From: Pseudokordiimonas caeni
Lineage (GTDB): Bacteria > Pseudomonadota > Alphaproteobacteria > Sphingomonadales > Kordiimonadaceae
Direction of reading: 5' to 3'
DNA: 64,000 nt
Assembly (NCBI RefSeq): GCF_026719705.1
Contig: NZ_JAPPRR010000003.1
Span: forward strand, 248,001-312,000
Shown here: positions 53,200-61,565 of the stretch, piece after piece
Position numbering within the stretch: the stretch's first letter is position 1
Layout of the letters: each line of letters opens with the position of its first letter
The notes under the pieces: generated by a model
The model's input: only the letters and a program-made list of their open reading frames with translations
Databases searched by the model: none
Told to the model about the DNA's origin: nothing
Made by a program: the position numbers and the translations under genes

Positions 53200-54162
53200 T
53201 TATTTGCAGAGGCGCGCCTTGGCGGCGGCATATTCGTCGGCGAGTCGGTCGACAAGTGCGGCCGCCGGGACGGTGGCCTTCACCGCGCCGATCCCTTGGC
53301 CGCAGCCCCAGATATCGCGCCATGCTTTCGATTTCGAGCCGCCGCCGGAGCCGAAGGCCATCGCCGAAGGGTCGCTTTCGGGCAGGTTTTCGGGGTCCAT
53401 GCCGGCTTTCACGATCGAGGGCTTCAGATAGTTGCCATGCACGCCGGTGAAGAGGTTGGTATAGACGATATCGTCCGCCATGCTGTCGACGATCATCTGC
53501 TTGTAGGCCGGGTCGGCGTTGGCTTCATCGGTTGCGATGAAGGCTGAGCCGATATAGCCGAAATCGGCGCCCATGGCCTCGGCGGCAAGCACGGCACCAC
53601 CCGTGGCGATGGAGCCAGAAAGGGCAAGGGGGCCGTCGAACCATTCGCGGATTTCCTGAATGAGTGCGAAGGGCGACAGGGTGCCTGCGTGGCCGCCTGC
53701 ACCCGATGCCACGGCGATCAGGCCATCAGCGCCTTTCTCGATGGCTTTTTTGGCGAAGCGGTTGTTGATGATGTCATGCAGCACGATGCCGCCATAGCTG
53801 TGGATCGCTTCATTCACATCTTCACGGGCGCCGAGCGAGGTGATGATAACGGGCACCTTGTATTTCACGCATAGTTCCACGTCTTCCATCAGCCGGTCGT
53901 TCGTCTTGTGGACGATCTGGTTGACCGCGAAGGGTGCCGAGGGACGGTCGGGGTTTTTCTCGTCCCATTCGCCAAGCTCATCCTCGATCCGTTTCAGCCA
54001 GTCCTCGAGCACCGGCTGCGGGCGCGCGTTGAGGGCAGGGAAGGAGCCGATCACACCGGCCTTGCATTGGGCGATCACCAGTTCGGGCCCCGACACGATG
54101 AACATGGGCGAGGCAATGACAGGCAGCCGCATCCGGCTTTTCAGTTTCTCGGCAATCGACAT
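53200..54162 (-). CDS. nitronate monooxygenase family flavoprotein
   Basis: A 320-residue FMN-dependent TIM-barrel protein of the NMO/2-nitropropane dioxygenase family. MRLPVIASPMFIVSGPELVI at the start binds FMN; SFPALNARPQPVLEDWL and FAVNQIVHKTNDRLMEDVEL follow. GLIAVASGAGGHAGTLSPFA near residue 150 carries the active-site histidine in GGHAG, and LSGSIATGGAVLAAEAMGAD and GYIGSAFIATDEANADPAYK complete the phosphate-binding part. It may oxidise nitroalkanes (propionate 3-nitronate detoxification) or act as an enoyl reductase-like enzyme; the sequence does not decide. It is alone, between the RTX gene and the ACT gene. Confidence 0.92.
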   Translation of the reverse strand: MSIAEKLKSRMRLPVIASPMFIVSGPELVIAQCKAGVIGSFPALNARPQPVLEDWLKRIEDELGEWDEKNPDRPSAPFAVNQIVHKTNDRLMEDVELCVKYKVPVIITSLGAREDVNEAIHSYGGIVLHDIINNRFAKKAIEKGADGLIAVASGAGGHAGTLSPFALIQEIREWFDGPLALSGSIATGGAVLAAEAMGADFGYIGSAFIATDEANADPAYKQMIVDSMADDIVYTNLFTGVHGNYLKPSIVKAGMDPENLPESDPSAMAFGSGGGSKSKAWRDIWGCGQGIGAVKATVPAAALVDRLADEYAAAKARLCK

Positions 54163-54301
54163 TTATCAAACTCCCCTGACCAGTAATTGCCACGAGGCTA
54201 GTTTGGGGCGGGGCAGGCGGCAAGTCCAAAAAAGAGGGGCGGTGCCGGCCGTGCGCCGAAACCGCCCTCAAGGTTGGGGTTTTTAATAGAAAGGAAAGCG
54301 G

Positions 54302-54577
54302 TCAGCTTGCTTTCGGCAGGCAAACCAGGATTTCGGAGCGGACGCTCCGGACCGATACAATCTGCCGCATCTTGTTGGCGAGATTGGTGGCGGTATCGTC
54401 GGCAACATCATGGGTATCCAGCTGGATATATTGCTGGCCGTCCTCGCTCATGCGCGCCATCAGGCTGTCGCAGGGCACGCCCTTGACGTTGAAAATCTCG
54501 AGAATGCGCGCCAGCGTCGAGGGCTCATATTCGGCCTGCACCGAAAACCGGGCGCGGGTGTTGCTCGTGAAAACCAT
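54302..54577 (-). CDS. ACT-domain protein, IlvM-like
   Basis: A 91-residue protein consisting of one ACT domain. ARFSVQAEYEPSTLARILEI near residue 9 and IFNVKGVPCDSLMARM match the layout of IlvM, the small regulatory subunit of acetolactate synthase II; QQYIQLDTHDVADDTATNLA and MRQIVSVRSVRSEI follow. ATG 54577 has GAAGGAGATAGTC before it. Such a subunit would bind a branched-chain amino acid or another effector, but no catalytic large subunit is beside it. It is divergent from an Lrp/AsnC regulator gene, with about 170 bases between. Confidence 0.7.
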   Translation of the reverse strand: MVFTSNTRARFSVQAEYEPSTLARILEIFNVKGVPCDSLMARMSEDGQQYIQLDTHDVADDTATNLANKMRQIVSVRSVRSEILVCLPKAS

Positions 54578-54700
54578 GACTATCTCCTTCTCTGGCTCGC
54601 TGCCGCCCTCGGGCTCTCCCGGGGCGCTTCTCGTCATGGCCGGGATCATAAGCACATTTGTGGTGGAAAAGGTCCCTGAATGAGGCGATAATCGGCCGTC

Positions 54701-54729
54701 TTGTGAGAAATTGTCTCGGTAAGTATTCA
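54701..54729 (+). promoter_or_regulatory. candidate promoter of the Lrp/AsnC gene
   Basis: TTGTGA (54701-54706), a 17-base spacer and TATTCA (54724-54729), about 20 bases before the start codon. The palindrome TCATATATGA (54727-54736) overlaps its downstream edge and may be an autoregulatory site. Confidence 0.4.
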
Positions 54730-54748
54730 TATATGAGAAATATGTGTC

Positions 54749-55219
54749 ATGACGCTTGATGCCCTCGATACCCGCATCCTGACAGCCCTGCAGGAAGATT
54801 CGCGGATCCCCCTGAATGATCTGGCCGAAAAGGTGGCTTCCTCGCGCTCGGCCGTGTGGCGGCGCATCCAGAAGCTGGAGGCCGACGGGGTGATCAAGAA
54901 CTATACAGTGATCCTCGACCCCGAGAAGGTGGGGCTCGGCGTCATGGTATTCGCGAGCGTCAAGATGCAGGCGCATAGTCGCGATAGCCTGCCGCACTTT
55001 CTCGAGAAGGTTCGCGAGTTTCCGGAAGTGATCGAATGCCACACCCTGATGGGCGACATTGATTTCCTCATCAAGATCCGGGTGAAGGATGTGACGGCCT
55101 ATGAAACCTTTTTCTGGACCAAGCTCAGCCAGATTGACGGCGTGCGCGAGATCAGCTCCTCGATCGCGCTGACGGCGGTGAAGAACACGACAATGCTGGC
55201 GCTGACGCCTGCTGGCTGA
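54749..55219 (+). CDS. Lrp/AsnC family transcriptional regulator
   Basis: A 156-residue feast-famine regulator. The N-terminal winged helix is LDALDTRILTALQEDSRIPL then NDLAEKVASSRSAVWRRIQK LEADGVI, and the C-terminal RAM domain begins near residue 65 with LGVMVFASVKMQAHSRDSLP, continuing VIECHTLMGDIDFLIKIRVK. The G-D-x-D-F/Y motif of effector-binding relatives is seen as MGDIDFLIK. It should form octamers that bind DNA in response to an amino acid. ATG 54749 lies near a palindrome. The adjacent LysE-type exporter, convergent, and the divergent IlvM-like gene fit an amino-acid control locus. Confidence 0.93.
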   Translation: MTLDALDTRILTALQEDSRIPLNDLAEKVASSRSAVWRRIQKLEADGVIKNYTVILDPEKVGLGVMVFASVKMQAHSRDSLPHFLEKVREFPEVIECHTLMGDIDFLIKIRVKDVTAYETFFWTKLSQIDGVREISSSIALTAVKNTTMLALTPAG

Positions 55220-55227
55220 CGTTCATC

Positions 55228-55866
55228 CTAAAGGTCGCTCGCCGCCAGCCGCACCGCGAAGGCGCCAAGGATGGTGCCGGTGATATAGCGCAGCGCCGCC
55301 TTCACGCGACGGGTTGCGGCGATTTTGGCGGCGGAACGTGCGACGACGATGGCGACGGTGGCGTTCACCGCGGTGCCGGAAAGATTGAACAGCAGGCCGA
55401 GCGTCATGGTCATCAGCGCCGGGTGTGCAGCCTCATGCGGCACGAACTGCGGGATGAAGGCGAGGAAGAAAAGCCCGACCTTTGGATTGAGGAGATTGAC
55501 CATCAGCCCTTGCAGGAACGGATTGCCCTTGCGTACGGGGGCGGCTTCCTTGGCGGCCTCTGCCGTTTCCGTTTTCTTCGCCGGCCTCAGCATCTGAAAG
55601 GCCATGAAGCCAAGATAAAGCGCCCCGGCGATCTTGAGGACGGTGAGCGCGCCCGGCAGGGTGGCGAGAAGCGCCGTGATCCCGAAGGTCGCGAGCCCTG
55701 CGTGCACCAGACAGCCGGTGGCGACGCCGAAGGCGGCCATCAGCCCCGCTTTCATGCCGCTGCGGCCGGAGGTTGTCGCCACGAAGGTCATGTCCGGGCC
55801 CGGCGTGACCGACAGCGCGAAAACGGCCAGCATGAAAGGGATCAGGATACTCGTTTCGGGCAACAT
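55228..55866 (-). CDS. LysE/RhtB family amino-acid exporter
   Basis: A 212-residue inner-membrane exporter. Family signature LIPFMLAVFALSVTPGPDMT near the start and GRSGMKAGLMAAFGVATGCL follow the LysE/RhtB pattern. Five to six hydrophobic helices are visible, including VLKIAGALYLGFMAFQML, FLQGLMVNLLNPKVGLFFLA and ALMTMTLGLLFNLSGTAVNA. It would move an amino acid, such as lysine, homoserine or leucine, outward. Its 3' end lies 8 bases from the convergent Lrp/AsnC gene, a common partner and regulator of LysE transporters. The start codon ATG 55866 is preceded by GGAGCCCCC. Confidence 0.92.
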   Translation of the reverse strand: MLPETSILIPFMLAVFALSVTPGPDMTFVATTSGRSGMKAGLMAAFGVATGCLVHAGLATFGITALLATLPGALTVLKIAGALYLGFMAFQMLRPAKKTETAEAAKEAAPVRKGNPFLQGLMVNLLNPKVGLFFLAFIPQFVPHEAAHPALMTMTLGLLFNLSGTAVNATVAIVVARSAAKIAATRRVKAALRYITGTILGAFAVRLAASDL

Positions 55867-55967
55867 GGCGGGGGCTCCTCGGGGGCTTTGGTGGGGCGAG
55901 CCTCGCAGAGCCTGAAGGGCGCTTCAAGCAAGGAAAAGCATGGCGTCAAAAAAGCGCATTTTTCCTC

Positions 55968-55994
55968 TTGCGGCACCCCCTTTGTTGCTATAGG
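55968..55994 (+). promoter_or_regulatory. possible promoter of tRNA-Ser
   Basis: TTGCGG (55968-55973), 15 bases and TATAGG (55989-55994), 47 bases before the tRNA. The spacer is short by two bases. Confidence 0.4.
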
Positions 55995-56041
55995 TTCCGC
56001 CCCCGTCGCCAACCCCATGGGCGACAGCTCAAGCGAGGCGC

Positions 56042-56131
56042 GGAGAGGTGCCAGAGTGGTTGAATGGGGCGGTCTCGAAAACCGTTAAACCCGCAAGGGT
56101 TTCGAGGGTTCGAATCCCTCTCTCTCCGCCA
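56042..56131 (+). tRNA. tRNA-Ser (anticodon CGA)
   Basis: A 90-base class II tRNA. The acceptor stem pairs GGAGAGG (56042-56048) with TCTCTCC (56121-56127), followed by discriminator G and encoded CCA (56129-56131). The anticodon arm is GCGGT-CTCGAAA-ACCGT (56069-56085), with anticodon CGA at 56076-56078, reading UCG. A long variable arm (ACCCGCAAGGGT region) and the T arm GAGGG-TTCGAAT-CCCTC are as expected for serine. The 3' end is a frequent integration site, but no integrase or repeat of the tRNA end was found nearby. Confidence 0.95.
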
Positions 56132-56504
56132 GCTTGACCCATCCCCTATAAGGATAGTCTTTTTGGATGACAGATGCTGGTCTGTCTTAGCGGCCATTAT
56201 GCATGACAATATGCAGTTGGGGCCGGCTGAGGGCGCATGGTCGGATGCGGCGATAGCCTAACACCTGCGAGGACTCATCGGTCATTTGCTCAGTTGGCTG
56301 CAACAGAATGTCAGGGCCTTTTGATTGTTCGGCAGGCTACCCGACGAATTGCGGATTCTACGAATTCGGGAACATGTATACTGAATTCTTCAGCGCCGGC
56401 CCAAAGGTGCAATGATATTGCATATTCCAGGTTGCTTTGTAAAACTTCCGGATGACATTTTGGGCTATTCTGCTTCGGCTTTAACAACAGGTTATGGGTG
56501 TTTC
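56132..56504 (+). other. 373-base region between tRNA-Ser and the metalloprotease gene
   Basis: This stretch is visibly richer in A and T than the flanks. It contains a perfect inverted repeat, TGCAAT (56408-56413) and ATTGCA (56417-56422) around GAT, about 80 bases before the protease start. A short open frame at 56237-56455 has no family resemblance and is not called. No promoter was convincing. Confidence 0.55.
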
Positions 56505-59500
56505 ATGGCAATCGTCTCCACGCGACCGCAGCATTCAGACCCCGACTTTTTGTATATTGACGCGTTTTCGACAAACGCTGTTTGGGGTACGCCGGGGCAG
56601 CCCCTGACGATCACTTTCTCCTTCCCCCAGTCATCGGAGGCATATGATGGCGACGCGCGGCCCGGTGGAGGCTGGGTGGGGGCGGAGGCCCTGTTCGCGG
56701 GGTTTGTTGCGCTGGACTATAGCGAACAGGAAGTGGTGCGCGCGATCCTCAAGCTGTATTCTGATGTTGCGAATATCACTTTCGTCGAGCTCAGGGGAGA
56801 TGAGGTTGCAGATGCAATCATCCGTTTCTCGGCCTCCCGCGCACTGCCTGACTCGATAGGGGCTTATGCCAATTATCCAGGAACCTCACCCGAGGCGGGA
56901 GATATCTGGCTTCATTCGGATACGTTGAGCTCGATGCAGCCCGGGCAATATGGGTGGAATACAATAATTCACGAATTAGGCCATGCCTTGCTTGGCCTTG
57001 ATCATTTTCCTAATGACTTGATCACGCCGGTTAGTACCTCGAGGATGTTTTCCGGCGATGGCTTGGCTGACGCTGCAACGCCTCTCACGCTGGATATCCT
57101 GGTAGCCCAGGAGCTATATGGTGCGAACCACGAGACCCGAACCGGCGACGACATCTATTCGCTGCAGTCCTTCAATGGCAGGCTCCATGGGTTCATTCCC
57201 GATTTTGACGACTCTCCAGGCATTTTTGCCATATGGGATGGGGGCGGGAATGACACGATTGACTTCACGACCAATCCCGCGTCCGTTGTAATCGACTTGC
57301 GGGAAGGCGGTGTGAGCTATTCGCTCGGCGAATTTATCACGGGCAGCTATGCGGCTGATGCGCAGGGGCAGTGGTCGTTTGTGCACGCTCCAGATTACAA
57401 CGCCGGTCCGAGCCTTGCGATCGCCCATGGTGCCGTTATTGAGAATGCCTACGGCAGCATCGCTCACGATTTCATCATTGGCAATGATTCCGGCAATTTT
57501 CTGTATGGCAATTGGGGCGACGATACGCTCAAGGGCGGGGCTGGCGTCGACACAGTTTATTACAAGGGGAGCGCTGCCGACTATCTGATCCAGCAGATAC
57601 ACAATGATTATCTCGTTACCCACAAAGCCTATGGCGACCAGGATCTGATTCACGGCGATAACGAAAAGATCCAGTTTGGCAACGGAGGTGCCAAAACGTT
57701 CGAGCAAGCGTTAACGGATCAGGGCAGTCAGGGTGGGTCAGCATCCAAAGCGGCTCACGATCATTTCATCTATCATTCGTCGGAAACGCTGCGTATTCCA
57801 ATCGCGGATTTCCTGAAGAACGACGTGCTGCCAGGCACATCAGGTGGCAAGATCACTGGCGTCGGTTCGGCGACAAGCGGTGTTGCAGCAATGATCGACG
57901 GTGATGACATCGTCGTCAGCTTGCCTGGTCTACAACTTGACAAGCTGGACTTGACCTACACGTTCAAGGCCGCGAGCGGGCAAACGTCCAGTACAACCGC
58001 GACTGTATATCTGTCGGATGGCAAGGCGAGCGTCTCCCTTCCGGATGGGGACTATCGCGATTTTTCGTCCTTTGTGCCCGTGTTTCCAGAGGGCAGCCTT
58101 GAATCCGTCGCGGTATCAAACGGGGGGCAGTATGTCCTCATGAAGCTCAAAGCCGACCTTCTTGGCAACGGCTTTGTCCTTGTCGATACAATTGCCGGGA
58201 CAGAGATCCTCTTGCCAACACCGCAGGAAACCGGCCAGCATTCCAGCTTCTACAATTGGGCCGTCATGTCGCAAGACGGTGCTTATGTCGCCCTGTATTA
58301 CAGCGCGGCTTTTGAGTACAAATCTGAAAACGTGATCGTTTTCGATACGCAGGCAGGTACGTACAAGGAGCTTGATTATCGCATTCAATCGAGTAGCGAC
58401 ACTCTTCGCTTTTCACCCGATGGTGTACATCTGATCAACAACAGGGGGACGGCGATCAATGTCGAAACCGGCGCCAAGTCGTACCTTCTGCAAGGAGTGG
58501 TTGACCAGGGAGACGTCCAGGAATTGCTGGCGGTCACGCCGGATCACCGATTTGCTGTGATTGAGGTTGCCAGGGACTTGGCTGGCGGGGACAAAAATGG
58601 TCAGGCGGACATCTATCTGGTCGACCTCGGTAGTCAAACGATAGAACCGCTGCAATTTGACGGACAGAGCCTTGCAACGGCGAGATTCGGCTTCGCATAT
58701 AAAAATGTGTCGATCAGCGACGATGGCGCAACAATTGCTATTCAGACTGCCACAAAGATTGACCCTTCAGATGTCAACAATGTCGATGATATCTATCTGT
58801 ATGATGTTGCGTCAGGTGACTTCGCCCTCGTTTCTTCAGGTGTTGAGCGAAACAATCCCGTGGGGGCCATGCCGATCCTGTCCGGTGACGGCAGCTTCCT
58901 GACCTATGTCCAAACCCCGGCGTTCGAGGATGTATGGGGCGGGACGCTGATTGATCTCGCCACCGGGGAAAGGGTTTCGATTGGCAATGGTGCGATCATG
59001 TCGGCCGATGGCTCTCATGTCCTGAGCTGGGAAATCGAGACCTCACAACAGCGGTATAGTGCGGATGCTGAAACGCCCTATCTTTCCGCCAACCCTTTCC
59101 TGAGCGGCAACGAAACGCCTTACACGCGTGACGATTACTTCCCGAACCACAAAGGGGGGGCGGTTTCGATTCCGTTCAGTGAGTTGTTAAAGAATGATGG
59201 CGATCCCGATGGGGCATCCCTGTCGATTTTGTCGGTTTCGGGCGAAAAAGCAGGATCGGCAAAGGTTCTCGGAAATGCCGTAGAGTTCACCTTCGCGCCT
59301 GGTGGCAATGGCTATGGTGCCTTTAGTTACATCGTATCGGATGGGCAGGGAGGGTTCGCCGAAGGCACGGCTTATTTGGGACGGTCTGAGGGCAAGTACT
59401 ATCTTTTCAGCACCGAGAGCCCGAGTATCAGCCTGTTTGAGCATGAAGGGTTCGGATATGCGAGCGCCGCAAACGAAGATATCGACGTCAGGGGCGCGCC

Positions 59501-60956
59501 TTATAATCCTGACCCGTTTAAAGTGGATCAACCTTTTACGCGAGATGTGGTCTATGACAAGCACGGGTGGCACGACTATCAGCAGTCGAACGCCGGATAC
59601 TTCATGTTCCGGTTATTTGACCAGCCCGATGCCTATATCCCGCCCGATCTGCGCGGCAGCCCGTCCTATCTCGGCTATCAATATGATCTGGACGTGGAGT
59701 TCAACAGCAATCTGGGGCTGAACATTCGAACCTTCCGTGGCGGGAACGGTGCGGATCAATTTATCGCCCTTGAGCAAATTGGCACATTTGTACTCAATGG
59801 AAACGGCGGCGATGACCTGCTGGCCGGTTCTCAGGGTGCGATACAATATTATTACGGCGGGGCTGGCAACGATACCATTTACGGCGGTGGCGGTGATGAC
59901 TTCATAGAGGGCGGGGCTGGCGCTGATCAGATTATCGGTGGACAGAATAGTGTGCATGGGGCTGGGTTGGGCGGTAAAGACACCGCCAGTTATTCGACCT
60001 CACCTGCCGGGGTTTCCATCAATCTCTCCACTGGGGCTGCAGCAGGCGGCGATGCTGCAGGGGACTATCTTTTGTTCGTCAACAGCCTGATTGGTTCCCG
60101 TTTTTCTGACAGGCTGTCGGGCACTCGCGGGGCAAACTCCCTTGAGGGAAATGCTGGGGATGACCAGTTGTACGGGCTGGCGGGTGACGACCTTCTCAAT
60201 GGGGGGGAGGGCAACGATCAGATTGTAGGTGGCGCAGGCAAGGACCGTGTTTCGGCCGGGCCGGGAAACGACACCGTCTGGGCAGGTGCGGATGACCGCG
60301 GCCAAGACGTGATTTTCGGGGGAGCGGGCAATGATACGTTAGGCGGCGGTGCAGGTGATGACCGGTTGCAGGGCGGCGCCGGTGCGGATGTTGTTTATGG
60401 CGGTGCGGGCGATGACAAGATCTGGGGCGCTATCGAGGGGGGCAACGATGCTGCACCCGACATTCTTTGGGCAGGGGGTGGTCGCGATACACTTTATGGC
60501 TCGGACGGAGCAGACACACTTGGCGGCGGTCTGGGGGGCGACAGGATAACTGCTGGTGCCGGAGACGACAAAGTCTATGGAGGCGACGGCAACGACCATC
60601 TGGATGGCAATGACGGGCACGATGTGCTCTTCAATGGGGCGGGGGACGATACCCTCATTGGCGGGGCTGGCAATGACACACTGTGGGGCGGCCCGGGAGA
60701 CGACCAGCTGACCGGCGGGGCTGGAATCGATTACTTTGGCTTCGTGAAGGGGTCTGGCGCGGACACCATTAAAGATTTTGAATTCGGTGTCGATAGTCTG
60801 GATCTCGCTGCTTTCGGCATTATAACCACAGCGACCCTTGAGGCTGCCAGCCATGCTACGGGCGACGGGATTCGTATCGACCTCGCAGGTGGTGATCGCC
60901 TCTTTATCGAGGGAGGCGATCTGACCAAAATCGGTCTGGTCACGCTTGAAACGTAA
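56505..60956 (+). CDS. giant secreted M10-type metalloprotease with RTX repeats and a beta-propeller
   Basis: A 1483-residue protein. Residues 15-190 resemble the matrixin/serralysin catalytic domain: FLYIDAFSTNAVWGTPGQPL, then the zinc motif HELGHALLGLDH at 156-167 with the catalytic glutamate at 157 and a Met-turn-like SRMFSGDG near 182. Short RTX repeats follow near 250-370. Two cadherin-like segments, LRIPIADFLKNDVLPGTSGG near 430 and VSIPFSELLKNDGDPDGASL near 890, flank a TolB-like propeller region with repeated SQDG/SPDG/SDDG turns. From about 1080 many RTX nonapeptides run to DTIKDFEFGVDSLDLAAF, the usual C-terminal secretion region. No signal peptide, consistent with type I export; no exporter is nearby. 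ATG 56505 is preferred; 56412 adds 31 unlike residues. Base composition is less GC-rich than neighbours. Confidence 0.88.
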   Translation: MAIVSTRPQHSDPDFLYIDAFSTNAVWGTPGQPLTITFSFPQSSEAYDGDARPGGGWVGAEALFAGFVALDYSEQEVVRAILKLYSDVANITFVELRGDEVADAIIRFSASRALPDSIGAYANYPGTSPEAGDIWLHSDTLSSMQPGQYGWNTIIHELGHALLGLDHFPNDLITPVSTSRMFSGDGLADAATPLTLDILVAQELYGANHETRTGDDIYSLQSFNGRLHGFIPDFDDSPGIFAIWDGGGNDTIDFTTNPASVVIDLREGGVSYSLGEFITGSYAADAQGQWSFVHAPDYNAGPSLAIAHGAVIENAYGSIAHDFIIGNDSGNFLYGNWGDDTLKGGAGVDTVYYKGSAADYLIQQIHNDYLVTHKAYGDQDLIHGDNEKIQFGNGGAKTFEQALTDQGSQGGSASKAAHDHFIYHSSETLRIPIADFLKNDVLPGTSGGKITGVGSATSGVAAMIDGDDIVVSLPGLQLDKLDLTYTFKAASGQTSSTTATVYLSDGKASVSLPDGDYRDFSSFVPVFPEGSLESVAVSNGGQYVLMKLKADLLGNGFVLVDTIAGTEILLPTPQETGQHSSFYNWAVMSQDGAYVALYYSAAFEYKSENVIVFDTQAGTYKELDYRIQSSSDTLRFSPDGVHLINNRGTAINVETGAKSYLLQGVVDQGDVQELLAVTPDHRFAVIEVARDLAGGDKNGQADIYLVDLGSQTIEPLQFDGQSLATARFGFAYKNVSISDDGATIAIQTATKIDPSDVNNVDDIYLYDVASGDFALVSSGVERNNPVGAMPILSGDGSFLTYVQTPAFEDVWGGTLIDLATGERVSIGNGAIMSADGSHVLSWEIETSQQRYSADAETPYLSANPFLSGNETPYTRDDYFPNHKGGAVSIPFSELLKNDGDPDGASLSILSVSGEKAGSAKVLGNAVEFTFAPGGNGYGAFSYIVSDGQGGFAEGTAYLGRSEGKYYLFSTESPSISLFEHEGFGYASAANEDIDVRGAPYNPDPFKVDQPFTRDVVYDKHGWHDYQQSNAGYFMFRLFDQPDAYIPPDLRGSPSYLGYQYDLDVEFNSNLGLNIRTFRGGNGADQFIALEQIGTFVLNGNGGDDLLAGSQGAIQYYYGGAGNDTIYGGGGDDFIEGGAGADQIIGGQNSVHGAGLGGKDTASYSTSPAGVSINLSTGAAAGGDAAGDYLLFVNSLIGSRFSDRLSGTRGANSLEGNAGDDQLYGLAGDDLLNGGEGNDQIVGGAGKDRVSAGPGNDTVWAGADDRGQDVIFGGAGNDTLGGGAGDDRLQGGAGADVVYGGAGDDKIWGAIEGGNDAAPDILWAGGGRDTLYGSDGADTLGGGLGGDRITAGAGDDKVYGGDGNDHLDGNDGHDVLFNGAGDDTLIGGAGNDTLWGGPGDDQLTGGAGIDYFGFVKGSGADTIKDFEFGVDSLDLAAFGIITTATLEAASHATGDGIRIDLAGGDRLFIEGGDLTKIGLVTLET

Positions 60957-61042
60957 GGCCTGCTTTGCCTTGCCTTTGAAGCATCGTGACCACGCGCAGA
61001 GCGTGCCCGAACACACCCCGGCGGTACTTCCGGGCGCCTTCT

Positions 61043-61522
61043 TCAGTCCTGTTTCTCGATGATCTCGCCGGTATCAAGGATAGGCGAGGCGTCGAGGTCT
61101 TCGGCGTCCATCATGGCGGCGATGCGCTGCAGGGCGCTGACGAGCATGGTGCGTTCCCATTCGTCAAGGCGGCGGTAGCGGCGCAGGAAGCCGGCTTGTA
61201 AAAGCTCCGGCGCTTCTTCCAGCCGTTTCTGGCCTTCGGCAGTTAGGCAGGCATAGACAACGCGGCGGTCATCCTCGCTGCGTTCGCGGCGGATGAGGTC
61301 GCCCTTTTCCAGACGTTCGAGGATTGTCGTCACCGTCGGCTGGCTGAGCGCCACTTCACGGGCGACATTGGACGGCGCTGCCTTGCCGATCTTGCGGATG
61401 GCCTGCATCACGACAAGCTGCGGCGCGGTAAGGCCCGTGGCTTTCATCAGCTGCTTCGATTGCAGGTCCACCGCGCGCATGATGCGGCGGATTGAGATCA
61501 GGATGTCGTCATAATCGCTCAT
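61043..61522 (-). CDS. MarR family transcriptional regulator
   Basis: A 159-residue MarR-type winged-helix protein. The DNA-binding region is LTAPQLVVMQAIRKIGKAAP, ALSQPTVTTILERLEKGDLI and the wing RRERSEDDRRVVYACLTAEG near residues 30-100, all hallmark. Flanking helices at both ends form the dimer interface. ATG 61522 gives MSDYDDILISIRRIMRAVDL; the longer frame to 61588 would overlap the hydrolase. It lies 43 bases downstream of the M20 hydrolase on the same strand, suggesting one transcript, and may control that gene and the divergent symporter operon. Confidence 0.93.
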   Translation of the reverse strand: MSDYDDILISIRRIMRAVDLQSKQLMKATGLTAPQLVVMQAIRKIGKAAPSNVAREVALSQPTVTTILERLEKGDLIRRERSEDDRRVVYACLTAEGQKRLEEAPELLQAGFLRRYRRLDEWERTMLVSALQRIAAMMDAEDLDASPILDTGEIIEKQD

Positions 61523-61565
61523 TGCCCCATCTAGCCGAAAGGGCGGGCCGGAGGCAATGGCGGCG

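Noticed and set aside
56132-56504. Integration site at the tRNA-Ser 3' end
   Set aside because: No direct repeat of the tRNA end and no integrase within the window, so an island is only suspected.
59745-60740. Repeats that could look like CRISPR or satellite DNA
   Set aside because: The periodic sequence is RTX nonapeptide coding sequence in one frame, with no uniform spacers.
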